Shown here: positions 34,307 through 52,103 of the stretch, one piece after another
Numbering within the stretch: the first letter of the stretch is position 1
Layout: every line of letters starts with the position of its first letter
NCBI GenBank assembly: GCA_030268105.1
Contig: BSDZ01000004.1
Location: 5,932,001 to 5,996,000 of the forward strand
Direction of reading: 5' to 3'
Length of the DNA: 64,000 nucleotides
Origin: Volvox africanus
Lineage: Eukaryota > Chlorophyta > Chlorophyceae > Chlamydomonadales > Volvocaceae
The notes under the pieces: generated by a model
What the model saw: the letters and a program-made list of their open reading frames with translations, nothing else
What the model was told of the DNA's origin: nothing
The model's database searches: none
Translations under genes and position numbers: made by a program

Positions 34307-37300
34307 GAACACTGTACTCCGCGCGCGGCTTGACTGGTGCCCGCCTGCTTCCACATCCTCAACGGGCTCTGCCTCTTGGCTTGTCCGCCGGCGTGCCCTG
34401 CGCGACGACCTACTTGTTAAGGACAGTCAGGCAGCCGGCAGCGGCTCAAGTCGATCTGGCTGGGCTGCCGCGCCGCTCTCACTGTCCTGCCAGATGCAGT
34501 CCCGAGTGGGACGTTGGGCAGAGGTTCGACTCGACCTGGCCGCGGGACAGCGCACCGCCAGCTGTGCACCATTCGGCATAGGACCTGCGGCGGTCGGGGG
34601 AGGTAACAGCGCCCTGACCGCTGCGACGGGGGGAGAACCGGCCGTCAATGAGCAGGCGCTGCAATCTTCATCGTCGGCAGCGGCCGTCGGCGCGGTGACA
34701 ACACCGCTACTACTGGGGCTGCAAGCGGGGTCGACGACCTCCTCACGGTCGCCGCTGGTGTGGCGCTGCGGGGTGTTGCAGGTGGGTGGGAAAAGCAAAG
34801 GACCCACGGGTCACAAGAACCAAATCACCAGCGCTGTGCCTCATCATTGTTGGCGAAGTACCAGATAGCCAATTTATGACAAGCTGTTGGCGTTCGGACT
34901 GGTGGCGGCCGTCTGGTTTCCCGTTTTGCTGTTTCGTCCCGCGTGCATCAATTTACTTCCCACGCACACATACAACGCCACATGCATGCACTGGGCATCG
35001 CGGTCGTTCTCTGTCTTGCTATCGGTCCGTCCGTCTGTCCATCTCCTTGGGGCGGTGCATGCGGGGAAGCTATTGAGGTCACGGTGGGGAAAGGAAGGTA
35101 TTAGCCTGGGAGGCGCCGAACGAAACAGGGGGGACACGGGCGGGACTGTCGCTGGGACGGGGTAGACGGTGGCGTAAGATCTAACGCGGCAACGCGGCCT
35201 GGACAGGTGAGGAGTGGTCCTGAAGGCGGGGGCCCCGTGTATGTATGTGTATGCGCCACGTTCTACTTGCCCGTCCCGTCGGGACGCGTCTGCAGGTCAC
35301 TGCACCGCCGACATTGCCTCTGATAACGTCCCATGGGCCAGCCGTCGTGACGGCCAAGGTAGCGGATGGCGCCCCCTCAGGCCCTGCGCTGCAGAGCGCT
35401 GTGTACATTCAAGTGAGTAAGGAGTGAGGCCGCCTTCTGTTGGGCGAGTTGCACGGTAGGGAAGTGGAATCTCCATACGCTGTTCATTTTGCATTATGAT
35501 ACGCGCATAACATGAGAAGTGATGAGCCAAGGGGCGGATGGTAGATTTCTAAGCGACTAACCGACACCAGCATTCTGTCTGGATTTGTGTTCTAAGGGCA
35601 AATAACGCTGTGCCGCTTCTATGGCAACAATGTGCTGGTTGGGTTGGCCAAGCAAAACGTGGGGTAGCCGTCTGTTCATTCTCTTATCCTAGATGCTGGT
35701 AACGCGTGCTATGTAGTCCGAAAGGGCGAATCAACCACCATCATTCCGTTGCGCACGGCCGCACAGGGTACGATAGCGCTCCAGGGAGAGCGCGTCCTGT
35801 GGCAGGGACCCAAACGACCACTGCTCCGTCGTAGCCGTAAGGAAGCTGGGAACGGTGGTGCCGCCACGCCGGCCGCTAGCGGGCCCGGATCCACCACAGG
35901 CGCCATTGCGGCGGTTCTGTCCGGCGGCCCACTCGTGGCTCCACCAGCGGCGGTGCCGGCATCTACCGGCCCTGGGACACTTATCCCCCTGCACTCGGGC
36001 TCAGCCGGCCGCTCTCTGCCAAGCGCCAGTAGCGGTGATGAGGACGAGGAGGTCGATGATGAGGACGAGGAGGGGTCTATTGCACCATACGCCCTCGCTC
36101 AAGGTGTCGTGGGCGGTGTTGGTGGGATGACAGGGAAGGCGCTGCGACCGAGCCGCTCCCAGGGCTTGGGGCTGGCAGCAGGAGCCGCCACTGCCACCGG
36201 GAGCGTTAGCGGGGGGCCAGGCGGTGGCATCAGCAGCAGTGGAGCTGCCGCAGCCGCCACCCTGCCGTTTGGAATTGAACTACCTACCGCAGGGACAGTG
36301 CAGGAAGCCTTAATGGACATCACTCACTCGGTTAGTCGGTTACGGGATGACGTCACCGCCACTACTCAGTGGGTTGGCAACGGCGGCCTGGTGGAGCAGC
36401 TAACTGCGGCGGCAGCGGCGAAGCGCCAGGCCGTGTCACGGCCGCAACAGCCAGGTGCCGCCGGGGTCGGGGCTGGTTGGCGGGAGAGCTGCGCGCTGGC
36501 TCCGCTATTATCAGGGATAGGACAGAAGGCCAGCCTGGTTTATACGGGGCCAATGACAGTCAGCCTGCATAATGTATGGAGCTATCAATAAGCAGGGCCA
36601 CTAATCTAGCGATGAATTGGATCTATGCTATGCCATAGACTCGCCTATATACTGATTTCGTGTTGTTTGGCACGAAGTACTGGCATCGAATTATTTCCAT
36701 GTCGCATGCCTATGGAAACTCTCTGACGCCGTGTTTCCTGAGCTCCTGACGCGATTTTGTGGTAATCTTTTTCTTTTTTGTCTGTTTGTTGCACTGAACT
36801 CACCTTCCTTTTCGGGACGCACCGCACGCGCTCGTGCTTGGTGACTGGGGCAACGGATTATTGTGGCGGCGGGAGTGTAGACGGCCTCACGACGCCAATC
36901 CCCTGGAGCTCCTTCGTTGGCGAGCCGCATGTGAAGGTGGCAGGCATTGCAGGAATCACTGCGCGCACTCCCGTCATCCTTGTAAATCACGGGTCGGCGG
37001 CGCCCGGTGGCGGCGGCGGCTCACCTTCGTTCCGGCCCATGCGGCTTGCTTGGGTGCAAGACCTCGGCCTGTCGCACGTGCTGCGCCGCCACGGCCGCAG
37101 TGGCGACGACGACGGAGATAGCGGCATGCCGCAAGATGATGATGACACCCAAGGTGCTGGTGGCACCCGATCGGCGGAGGGACTGGAGGCGGTTCGTAGC
37201 GCACTGCGCCCCTTTGCCAGCGCGGCGGCAAGTGTTCAGGCGGGGCGGTTCAGCGGCTGGTTACTGGATTTCACTCGCGTGGCAGCGCAGCTGGATTGTG

Positions 37301-38020
37301 GGCTGTGGGGCCCCGACGCGAAGAGTTGCGAAGGTGGGCTTCAAGCCTTGGACATGGGCACAGTAGCACTTTAGAATCTCTAGAGAAAACATGCCTGTCC
37401 ATATGGTAATGTCTTTGCCTGTGGATAGTCCGTGTTGGCGGAAGGTTGTTTACAAAGGAACCATGGAGATCAAATGGTGGCGCAAAGGTCGATCCGGACC
37501 TGGGAGGGGTGTTTGATGGTTTATCATTGTGCCCATCCAAGTCCGCGGCACATTATCTCTTCTCGTGTCCTGATGCATCCCCTCTTCCTTCGCCTTCCCA
37601 GGTAACTGTGCGATGGGTTCGGGGGGACGACAGCGCCACCCTGCTTTTGCACTGGGCGATATCGGCGCCTGGCACGCGCTATCGCTTTCCTTTTCACAAC
37701 AAGTAATTGGGCCGCTTCGCTTCGTCGCCGATTGGCGGTACCAACTGGCCTCCAGCAACCCGCTGGCGTTGCCACCACCAACACAGGTGGCGCCAGAAGC
37801 ACAGATTCGGAGCGCCGCCAGCGCGGCAGCGGCAGCCAGCTCCTGGTTCGGCAGCGCAACGGGGGCATTGGCTTCCCACACTGGCGGGATGCGGCCGCAG
37901 CTTCTGGATGCTGTTTACGCCCTTGATCTGGCGGTGCCGGGGTTAAAAGGGGCTGCGCGACTGGTTGCGTGGTACTCGCCGCAGCGACGCGAGGGCATGG
38001 TTGAACTGCGCATGTTCTAG
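34307..38020 (+). CDS. TGD4: TGD4-like plastid envelope lipid-transfer protein (5' end unresolved)
   Basis: In plants TGD4 sits in the outer plastid envelope, binds phosphatidic acid and passes ER-derived lipid to the TGD1-2-3 transporter. The recognised exons are 34307-34781, 35296-35412, 35693-36573, about 36790-37333 and 37602-38020 (TAG). The C-terminal half is the basis for the call: GEPHVKVAGIAGITA, SGWLLDFTRVAAQLDCG, SQQVIGPLRFVADW and the ending ARLVAWYSPQRREGMVELRM correspond in order to TGD4 motifs. The final exon joins in phase (GAAG|GTGGGC to CCCAG|GTAAC). Compared with land-plant TGD4 the middle exon carries a long Gly/Ala/Ser-rich insertion with an acidic run (GDEDEEVDDEDEEG). 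The 35412/35693 and 36573/36790 junctions do not close in phase as drawn, so a small exon or a different splice site is missing. The first exon(s) are unresolved. Confidence 0.72.
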
Positions 38021-38840
38021 CGTGTGCACGTGGGGCATGCTGTGGCGCCGGTCGTGCTTCTTTCGGGACATTTCGCCTCCGCCCATTAGCGCTAGAGACC
38101 ATATTGGCGTTGGAAGATATCCTCCGAGATAGATCGACTTATGCTGCCGTTAGAAAGTATCATGTAATTGGCAGGAGGAGCCGATGGGTTGGCACTCCGA
38201 TTGTGGTGGAATTAGGGAAGGCATCCCATGGGCAGAGAAGGACGAGTACTGGGAATTACAATGCATGACAGCAAGTCCGCGAAGTTCGTATGTTGGGTTG
38301 GGGGCCACCTAGGATTGGGTCTCATCGGGCAAACGAGCTTGCAGGATGGAGCGTCGATCTGCTCCCACGCGTGAATGAATAAATACCCCCCCAAAAAAGA
38401 TCAACTCTGCAACACATCACAATCTCAACGCAAGAATAATTGACATGGAACAAGATGTCGATTAACCGGCATGCGTAACGGAATGTTGTACCCGGTGTGC
38501 TGCCTAGCTGCTAGTGATTGTGTACCTGGCTTCCTGTAAGCTGTAACAATTGTGGATTTGCATACGCCGACGAGGTTTGTTGTTTACACAACGATCCTTT
38601 GTTCGTCCGTCTGCTCCGCAGCGACTCGCGTGTCTTCTTGTGCATCTATAGTAACGTGCGTCGTATCAATTTCGTAATTTTCTAAGCAGCAATTGAGCGC
38701 TTTTTTCAAATAGTAAGGACATTACATTTGTGGTCATTAAGGGAGGTCTTGTCGCCCAGTTAACTTTGGTCATCGGCGACACACGGTAGCAATAACTTGC
38801 GATCGGAACCTGCGCTATACATTAACTGCAAACAAGATCG
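38021..38840. other. Intergenic region between TGD4-like and COX15 genes
   Basis: Contains the downstream part of the TGD4-like gene and the presumed COX15 promoter, in tandem orientation. No coding signal or clear TATA box. Confidence 0.45.
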
Positions 38841-41800
38841 ATGTCGGGAGCCCAGAGCTCCCGCTGCGCATTGCTCCTGAGGCAGTTCTCCCGCCTCGCG
38901 ATAGAAAGCGCGTCATCTTCCGTCTCACAGTCAAGCTCAAGCACACTATCACACACGCCGCAGATTCCATGGCGTATAATGGACGCGTTTACATCAAGGA
39001 TGGTTCTCAACCCTACACATGGTGTCGGGGTTGGCTCGATGTTGCTGTCGTCGACTGGACAAGTTGGGCGTTTGAGTGCACCGCTTTTGCGACGCCCAGG
39101 ATTTAGGTCATTTCAAGGAATCGCTGAAAAGGCAATCGCCAGTTCCGGTGGATGCGCGTCAACGACGGCTCGACCTCGTACTCAGCTGGGGATGCTTCGA
39201 GCAATGGGTGTGTTATCTAAGCGCATCGGTGCAGCAGCGGCAGCGGTGAGGCGCTGCATAACTTGGCTTATATTTGTAGACTTTCTTCTTTTGCAGAACA
39301 TATTTATGAGAAGCGACACTTGAAGGGAAAGCGCCAGTGCGATGTCTTGCGGTGATGCTATACCCCTACCTACCAGGGGAAATATACACGTACGGGACCT
39401 GTAGTTCAATTTCACCTTCCCTCACTCCATTTCCCTTCCCCTTTTGCCTGGATTCCTCGTAGGGGCACTCCACAGCTGCCACTGCAGCAGGAGCTGCCGC
39501 AAGCACCACTGCGGCGAGCACCGTCACGACAGCAGCACGACGGCTTCATGGTGGTGCTGCCCTGAGTGAGGGTCTGTCGTCCGTCTCACGCCTGGCCATT
39601 GCGGGCTGGCTGGGGCTGTGTTCGGTCTGGGTGTACAGCATGGTTGTACTCGGCGGCATCACGCGACTGACTCGTTCTGGATTATCCATGACGGAGTGGA
39701 AGCTTGCAGGTGGGCACGGGGGCGGACAGAGGGGGGAGGGGGATGTGGATCGAAGATTTCCACGAGCGACGAAGGCGGTTGGAGGTTTGCCTTACCTTTG
39801 TCCTCCCCCGGGCGAGGTATGAAGGGGCTCCCTTGTCATGAAAGTTTTGTCCGTTTGGATTTCTGTTCTGATTATTTTGGTACGTTGCGGGTAAAGAGCT
39901 GCCTATTAAATACAAGATCAATTCCCCATGGTAAGGACCCTGCGGTGGGTAGGGTAGGCTGGGTCAGGATTGCCGATTTGGCAAAATGGTTTCGGAATAC
40001 GCTTTCCTGCTCTCACCTGCCATGTGTTTCTGCTGTCAAATGGATCCTGAATGTTCTCAGGCGAGCAGCCCCCCTGGACGGATGAGGAGTGGACTGCTGA
40101 GTTTGTCAAATATAAGGCTAGCCCCGAGTACCAGAAGGTACGTTTGTTAGGGTGATTTTGGGGTTTCAGAGCAGCGGCTCTAGAGCAATAGGGAGGGAAC
40201 TTTGCCCACGCGCACGGAACCGAAGCTGCCGAAGTTTCAAAGTATCGAATCCAAACACAGGAACCCACTCCTTCACGGCGGGGCGCTGCAAACTTCCTGC
40301 GAGTTGTCTGTTGGTATTCCGGGCCCTGAGCCGTATCTCCTCGCTGACAGGGGCCTTGCCCCGCGCGCCCCTGAATCCCCCGGCTGTAGAACTCACAGGA
40401 CCTGGGACTACTACCTCTCACGTCCTGGCGCTCTCCTGCGCCTGAGGGGGCCCCCCCGAGCCATTAGTGTTAGGACATCGCCGATGAGGCGTCGCATCTG
40501 ACCGCATATTTGCAAAACCGGGGTTCTTAACTTGCGCCCCACGGACCTGTCCAACTACCAGCTGCAAATCTTCAGTTGCCAATGGCCCATTGTCGGTACC
40601 TCGTAGGTGCATCGTGGCATGACACTAGACGAGTTTAAATTTATTTACTGGATGGAGTACGCGCACCGGTAAGGAGTTAAATTACTGGGTTTTCCGTATT
40701 CGCAATTCATCGATTCCCGTTCGCTTTGAAGACGGAGGGGGTTTGTGCTTGTTGGAGGTCCTTACGGCGGCGCCCTGTGCTGGCGTGTCCCCTGTCCCCT
40801 GTTTACCCCATGTCGAGGCCGTCCGCCATGGACAGAAATATTGCCCGACTTGGTCGCTTTCACCAAGGTTAAGACAAGGGCTGTGTCGATGCAGTTGCTG
40901 CACCCCCCTCTGGCTGAACTCCGAACTCCAACACCGAAGTTTGCCTTCAGTCCGTATTGCCTTCCTCAGTGCCCACCGGCCCCTTTTCCCTTCCGTCGCA
41001 CCCCTCAACATGCTGGGTTATCCTGTTTTTCTTTAGTGGGAACAAGTTCATTTCTGTAATCCCGGGGCGTAAGGATAGAACCACAACAGCGTTGAATCGA
41101 GTTGCCATTATTGCTCTTATGTTGTGGACAGCGGTCTTTTTTTCCATTCTCCATGTACAACGTTCTCCTAAATGGGGGGGACTGAACACCCCCCCCCCTG
41201 TACGACCACAAGCCCCGGTGTTCTTTCTGCTTTTTCTCTGCCGTACATAGCACCAAACACCCCTTGCTTCCCATGTCACGTTTCCTCCGGTTTCTTTCTT
41301 TCCGTACGCCCACGCCGTACTTTCCCACCCTAATATGTACGTCCTTCCATCCTTCTTCAAGATTACATTTAACCTACTTCATTCAACCTGCTTCCCTCCG
41401 AACTCAGCGGCATGTCCTGCATCGGGTGCATGCGTCCGTCGCGTTGTCCGTACTGCCTTGGACTTGTGCTTGCTCGCCTTTCTCTGTCCTCCTCTGTCGC
41501 TGAGCTTATTCTTTTTTTCCCTCGCACGCGCACGTCCTTGCTATTATGATTGATATCGCCTCGTTGCCCCAGGTGAGTGGGTTCGTGCGGAACCGCGCTT
41601 GGCTCGGTTGGTACGCGCGCGCGCTTCGACCTGGCCGGGTTGGGTGGATGGGTTGGTTGGGTTCAGGCTCGTGTAGGTGGGTCTGGAGGAGCACTCGCAT
41701 GACAGCGCCAGCGGCAGCGGTCAGGTCAGCTTGGCCTGGGAGTCAGCACGTCTTTCACTTCGCCGCCAGCAATAAGGCCGATAGTACACATAAACACGGT

Positions 41801-44800
41801 TTCTCTTCTTCACTTTACTGCTTTAATTGCGGTCTTGGGGACTACCTAGTTTACGTCACAGCTCCAGCTTCCACTTTTCCTGCTTTGGACGACGTCAGCC
41901 ATCACCCGACCCTCACGGTGGTTAGTCCTGGTTCCTCCAGTATCAGCACAAGCTGGATCAGTTTTTTTCGACTGCCCCCCTCGACCCGTCCCTGTTGTTA
42001 CTTCGCAGCATGTGGGGGCGGTTTCTGGGCCTGGCCTTCGCCCTCCCCGCGACCTACTTCCTAGCACGCGGCTGGGTGACGCGGGCGTTGGGTCGGCGGC
42101 TGGGGCTGCTGTTTTTCATGGGGGCCACGCAGGGCCTGGTGGGCTGGTGGATGGTGCGGAGTGGCCTCGAGGTACATGTTCTATTTATCTGTCTGTCCGT
42201 CTATCGATCTATGTATAGCTACCTAGCTAGCTGGCCGGATAGATAGAGATATGTGTGTAACAGTATATAAATATATATATTCATACAAATCTACATCAGT
42301 AATTTGATGGCTTATTGCCCGCGTGCCTTCTTTACATGTTTGCATTATTACTGTACGGTTGGTTGAAGGTAGCGGCTCCGCGCCCGCAGCTCCTTGTTTC
42401 TCTGCATTCAGGCCTTTGTCTGCCCTCCCTTCCGCCCGGTTACCTCGCCGATTAGGAGCCCGAGCACGAGTGGGCCGCACCACGTGTGTCCCCGTACCGC
42501 CTGGCGGCCCATCTGGTGTCCGCATTCGCCATATACGCCACGTTGGTGTGGACCACACTGGGTGAGCAGACTCTCGGTTCGACGTCGGGAATGGGAACAA
42601 ACGAACCTGACGGAATGAAGGCCAGAGCGCGAGTCTAGGGGGTCCTTGTCCCAGGATGAGGATGAGGATGAGGATGAGGATGAGGATGAGGATGAGGGCG
42701 TATTTTTTGCGAACCTATCTGCCCATCCGTCCTCCTCCTTGCTCCCTCCCCCTTTTCTGCCCCCCAACACACACACACACACACACGCATACACGCCAGA
42801 TCTGCTGTACCCGCAGCCGGCCACGCTGGGCGCCTCTGAGAGCCTGCTCCGCTCCACCGCGGCCTCGCGTCAGGTGCTGCTGCCCCTGGCCGCCCTCATT
42901 GCCGTCACAGCGACTTCAGGAGCCTTCGTGGCAGGTAGGGGAGCCCGGGCTTCTTTGGAGTAACGTGCTGAGTGACGTTTGGCCCTCATGGGGGAAGGTG
43001 TTAGTACCCGTGATTAAGATCCCGGTTTGATTAAGATCCCGGTTTAATTGCGGGAAAGCCTCTTCGGGGACGGAGTAGAGGGAAGGGGGGCGGAGAATAG
43101 CTCGAGGTGGTAGCCGAAAAGCAACTGGGTCCATTGCGTTCCCTCAGGCATGGACGCCGGCCGAGCGTACAATACGTATCCGCTCATGAACGGGCGGGTG
43201 GTTCCGGAAGAGTACTGGGACGGACGGCTGGGGTTGTCGCCGCTCCGGAACCTGTTTGAGAACACCGCCGCGGTGCAGTTCAACCACCGGTGAGGGGAAA
43301 GGGGAAGGGACGGGAGCCGCGTGTGGCAGACTGGAAGGGTGTGGGGAATAGATGGACGAGAAGGCACGTGTGGGAGGAAGTGCGGCCGCTGCTACAGTTT
43401 GGCGTAGGCCTGGGCGGTTAAGGAGGCAGGGGTGCTGGGCTAGGATATAAGGAGGGGGAGAGGGGGGAAGGGAGAGGCTTTCCTTCCATAACCGTTGCCG
43501 CCAATAGCTCCCTCTTTCCTTACCGGCATATGCCCTAACTCAAATACACAAACGCATGCACAAAAGCACACAAAGCGTGCATTTCCCCAAAGAGTGATTG
43601 ACAAGAAGCTCGTAGTGCAAGCTTGCTTGCAAATAATAAGAAGCCTAACACTGTACAAGCAAAGTTGAAGGAAATGACTGTCGGCTGCGTGTTGGTCCAA
43701 ACCCCACGCCGCCTTTCTTTGAGACGTTTTCCTGCCTTTGGCTCATGTTTCGCCGCCTCCACTGCCAGCTCCTCCTTCCTCGCTGTTTGCATATGAATGC
43801 CCTGATATTCGATACCCGATGTTGGTTGTTGATTTCATTTTTTCTCTAAACCTATTCTTCTCATATTTTCCTCCCGCCCCCGCCTATTTTCCAGCCTGTT
43901 GGCCACTACCACGCTGCTGTCCGTGGGAGCTGTGTGGATGCGGTACAAGGGCGGACAGCAGCTCCCGGGCAGAGCTGTCACCTGCCTCCACGCTGTAGCG
44001 GGCATCACTGCGGCGCAGGTGAGAGGGATTAGAATGCCTCTGACGGTCCAAACCCGTCCCCTCCCTTGTTATGGTGGCTTCACCGCTACCGAGCTGGAGC
44101 TGCCAGCTGCGACGCATGAGGGCTGGCCACTTTCGGCACCCTGGGTGCTCAGAGGTGTCGACAGGACCTTTCACGCGCTGTCACGACAGGACCTTGGGAG
44201 CCGGGCGTACGGAGTTCCCTTGCCGCAGAAGCTTATCACAAGCACCACTATGGGAGCAGCATAATGACCGCTAATGGTGTGATTCCAGCTCGTCTGCACG
44301 CAGGTCGATCCAGGGCCTCCTGATAACGTATCCTGCGTTTGGCCTGTGCGTGTAACTGCAACCCACCGCTCCGCCGTCCCCAGCCGGTACTTACCCGGGG
44401 CAGGTTCTGATGTATTCGCTGCTATTTTCACGTTCTCGACCTCTAGCTCCCTAGTCCCCTAGTCCACTATTCCCCTAGCCCCGTACCCGCCTCGCCCAAC
44501 TCCATTCCTAACCCGGACCAACGCGGCGCAGTTCGCACTGGGTATTTACACACTACTGGAGTATGTTCCCGCCGCGCTGGGCAGTGCCCATCAGGCCAAT
44601 GCCCTCAACCTGTTCACGGCGACGCTGGCGCTCCTCCACGCCTGCCGGCCGCCAGCACCGTCCACATCGGGATTAGCCGCTGCGGCGGCGCCGCTGGTTA
44701 CACCGGCGGCGGTTCTGGCGGTAGGCTACATCGGTTATGTGGTTGCGACACAGAACGGCACCCTAACGCAGAGCGCTGCTTACACGGGACCAAGCTCAAG

Positions 44801-44813
44801 AACACGTACGTAG
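38841..44813 (+). CDS. COX15: Haem A synthase, mitochondrial
   Basis: COX15 oxidises the C8 methyl of haem O to make haem A for cytochrome c oxidase, in the inner mitochondrial membrane. Ten exons, every phase closing: 38841-39245, 39463-39709, 40061-40137, 40607-40668, 42009-42171, 42456-42561, 42800-42934, 43148-43289, 43895-44018 and 44532-44813, giving 580 residues. Exon 1 is an Arg/Ser-rich mitochondrial presequence ([15 protein letters not shown]). Family motifs follow: [81 protein letters not shown] and [14 protein letters not shown]. The four haem-ligand histidines are visible ([22 protein letters not shown]). About eight hydrophobic segments are present. The residues after LLHACRPP form an extra Ala-rich hydrophobic tail compared with most family members. 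Intron 6 contains a GATGAG microsatellite. Confidence 0.97.
42654..42697. repeat. GATGAG microsatellite
   Basis: About seven copies of GATGAG lie in COX15 intron 6, followed at about 42768-42787 by a CA dinucleotide run. The acidic open frame over it (Asp-Glu repeats) is a by-product. Confidence 0.9.
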
Positions 44814-46441
44814 GCAGCGGCGGAAGCAGCAAGGAGCACGGCGGGCACGGCGGGGTTGTAGCCGTTGCTTCGGGAATGGCCCTTGCGTCATCATGACGGT
44901 CGTGACAATCACCGCCAGGGAGCATGGTTGGTAGGCAGAGGTGGGGTTGCATTTGACGTGGCGCACGAATCCATTTCTGTATTGGCACGCTAGATGAGAT
45001 CTAGCTCAGCTTGTAGATAAGACCGACACGTTTACGGCACAAACAACAACTGGTGCGATGTGGTGTCACAGCGAAGGTCGGCTTTTGTTGTTCGATTCCA
45101 TAATTCATTCAGTTTGAAGGTTACAGCGAGCGGGCTCAGCATTGCATATAGCGGTCAAGCTCAGCAAGGCGTAGACAGACGTACGTGAGGGGAGGCAAGG
45201 GAGGAGCGGAAGACTGGATCGGACCGTGATGGTGCCCTGCATGACGGCCTCCAAGCCTTTAAATAACTTAGTTCAAGGCCTCATCCTAATTCTAAACAGG
45301 CTTTACACCGTTTGTTAAGTCGAATCAAAATCTCACACGCCTGCTCTGTGAATTAGGTGGGCTTCTGAGTGGAATGGCGATGGTGGCTTGGCAACGCATG
45401 AAAGATGGCGATGGATGGCTCAGACAGACAGTTGGGAGGCCAGGCCCAGTGATGAACCTAAAAGCCGGGAGATACGTGCCTGGAGAAACAAGCAAAGCCC
45501 GCATCTGGATCGCCACCGTGATGGTGATTATGACAGTACAGTGCCATAAATACATTTCCTGGTTATCCCCCGGGAAACGGTCACGTTCAGAGCAGTACCC
45601 TGTGTGGGATTGCCAAGAACACTGATCCAGACCGCAGATAGCAGTAGTTGATATGGACGTGGAGCATGTAAATTCAACCATGTCTAGGTACTCGTACAAT
45701 GAGCAAGAAGTGTAAGCGAAAGGGGGACCATTGTCATCGTAGCAAGGAGAGCCAGCCTCGAAACGAAAAGTACTGTGGGTTTTAGGGCTAGTCCGTGTTA
45801 AAGAGGCAATCTCAAGCATCGTGACGCCTCCGGATTGCGAAGACAACGGTGTTACGTCCCAAACCCAGGTAGGATATCGGTACGTAACGCAGCAGTTGTG
45901 AGAAAGGCACTAAGACGGTGTGCAGGCGTGTATCCAATCACCGTTTAATGAGTGCATGCGGAGTCGTGAGTTGGGAGAGCAAAGCGCGGACCGTTCGTCC
46001 CACCTCTGCAATAGACCTACATAAGGGATATGCTGCCGGAAAGGAGAAAGCCCTCTTGCAGGCACGACCCTACAAGTCGATAGGTTCAGAAACATTCCAA
46101 AAGGCATATTAATAAGCTGATAAACTCCATGAAGGCAACCTATTTGAAGGCACACCCTCCGAATTTGGTCACGAAATTTTAAAAGTGACATACTAGCAAC
46201 GACACGCTTGCTTCTGTAAGTCGAGGCCTAATATTCATGTATTCCAAAGACCTTTGTGTTATGCTGTTAAGGTATTTACCTTCAGCTGAACGAATCGCTG
46301 CACAGGTCACTTCCGTACAAGTAGGGCCCCCGATCACTAGAGAGGATGCCCTTTTATCGCTGCGACAGCAGAACAGGTATCCAGCACCCCACGCGCACTT
46401 TCCAGGCACCCTTTGCTTCCTACAACTTCTTAGCGAGCAAA
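44814..46441. other. Intergenic region between COX15 and psbX
   Basis: No supported gene. A cysteine-containing minus-strand frame at about 45.33-45.85 kb lacks a proper start and known motifs. Confidence 0.5.
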
Positions 46442-46919
46442 ATGGCCGCTGTGTGCGTCTCTCAGAAGGCTGTGGCTGTCCGCCCGGCGGCCACTCGCCG
46501 CGTGGGTAAGCATGTACTTGAGCGCAACCTTTTCCCTTTGATCAAGTAGGCCACTATTAATAATTCCTTTTGTTCCTTCCATGGACAGCGGTTGCTCGCC
46601 CGGCCGCTCGCTTGGTCGTCCGCGCCAGGTGAGCTTTATCTTTCATGATGTCCGGTCCGACCTCAGGTCAAGTGGCTAACCTCTACCTCAATGGCCCGAT
46701 CGCAGCGCTGAGCCTGTTCAGATCAGCAAGAAGGCCCTGGTTGCTGGCCTGTCTGCTGCCTCGGCCGCTACTCTGGCCCTGCCATCGATCGCTGAGGCTG
46801 CCGTGACCCCGTCGCTGCGCAACTTCCTGTACTCGCTGGTTGCTGGCGGTGTAGTCCTGGGTGGCATCGCTGTTGCTATTACGGCGGTGTCCAAGTTCGA
46901 TTCCGTGAAGCGCGACTAA
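46442..46919 (+). CDS. psbX: Photosystem II subunit X precursor
   Basis: PsbX is a single-helix subunit on the edge of the photosystem II core near cytochrome b559 and the QB site. Three exons: 46442-46505, 46589-46628 and 46706-46919, phases closing, giving 105 residues. A plastid transit peptide ([20 protein letters not shown]) is followed by a thylakoid-transfer segment ([20 protein letters not shown]) ending in an A-E-A type cleavage site. The mature protein of about 40 residues is [20 protein letters not shown], then [17 protein letters not shown]. This has the family's TPSL start, the hydrophobic helix and the SxFDxVKR ending. The nuclear location with a bipartite presequence is normal for green algae and plants. 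Confidence 0.95.
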
Positions 46920-47721
46920 GCGGGTTGCTAGCCGGAGCGCGAGCTTGGAGACTGGCAATGAGGGTCGCTAAGAAGTTTTGCGGAGGAGTGGAGGAGTGTC
47001 CTTATGCCATGAATGGCGAAAGCATGCTGGCGAATGTGCTAGTTGCAGGAACAGCCAACTCCCTTGTGGGTGCATGGTTCACGCATCGCTTGGCACCGAT
47101 GTGCCAGAGGAGTCGGGCAAGCGTTGCATAGCTTAAATGAAGCAAAGCATGCTTCGCTGGTGTGTACAGTGACTTAGGTCTATTTTCTCAAGTGTGCAAG
47201 GCAGTTTTGAGAAGACAATGCGCGTCGCTTTGTACACGTTTAATAGACCTATGTAATTCATTCTGGCTTCATATTGCTGTCCCTGATAAGATGCGACCGT
47301 GCCTTGCCACGTTGCCTCTATCACATAGCCGCCCCCTCCATACGTCTCACTAATGTGCTCTTCCGAAAGGGTCATTGTTATGCAGACTGTCAAACGTGGT
47401 CGAAATCTTTGTATCGTAATACCGTGTAAGGACGTTGCCTATTACACCTGCTTACGTTATTTATTAACATCATGCCAAAACTGCGCATTCGCGATATCTT
47501 AATTTTCGGACTAAATCACGTTATTACTCGAAATCAGTGCGAAATCTGCGCTCACGATAACAAAAAACAATTGGTCGAATAAATGGATAATTGTCGGATG
47601 GATAAATACACACGTTAAGCATATAACCACTATTCATCTTCTGTGCTTTACACCTTAAGACACAACTGCTACCTCTCTAACCTGCAAGTACGCATTCCAG
47701 AAATTCCCAATCATGCAGCCA
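46920..47721. other. Intergenic region between convergent psbX and seryl-tRNA synthetase genes
   Basis: Relatively AT-rich from about 47.4 kb. Holds the 3' flanks of both genes; no coding signal was seen. Confidence 0.5.

Positions 47722-52103
<4,382 letters not shown>

Noticed and set aside
42408..43030. Asp/Glu or Met/Arg repeat frames on both strands
   Set aside because: By-products of the GATGAG microsatellite in a COX15 intron.
45325..45846. 173-residue minus-strand frame with several cysteines
   Set aside because: Starts with a non-ATG codon, has no recognisable domain, and no splice-linked partners were found.
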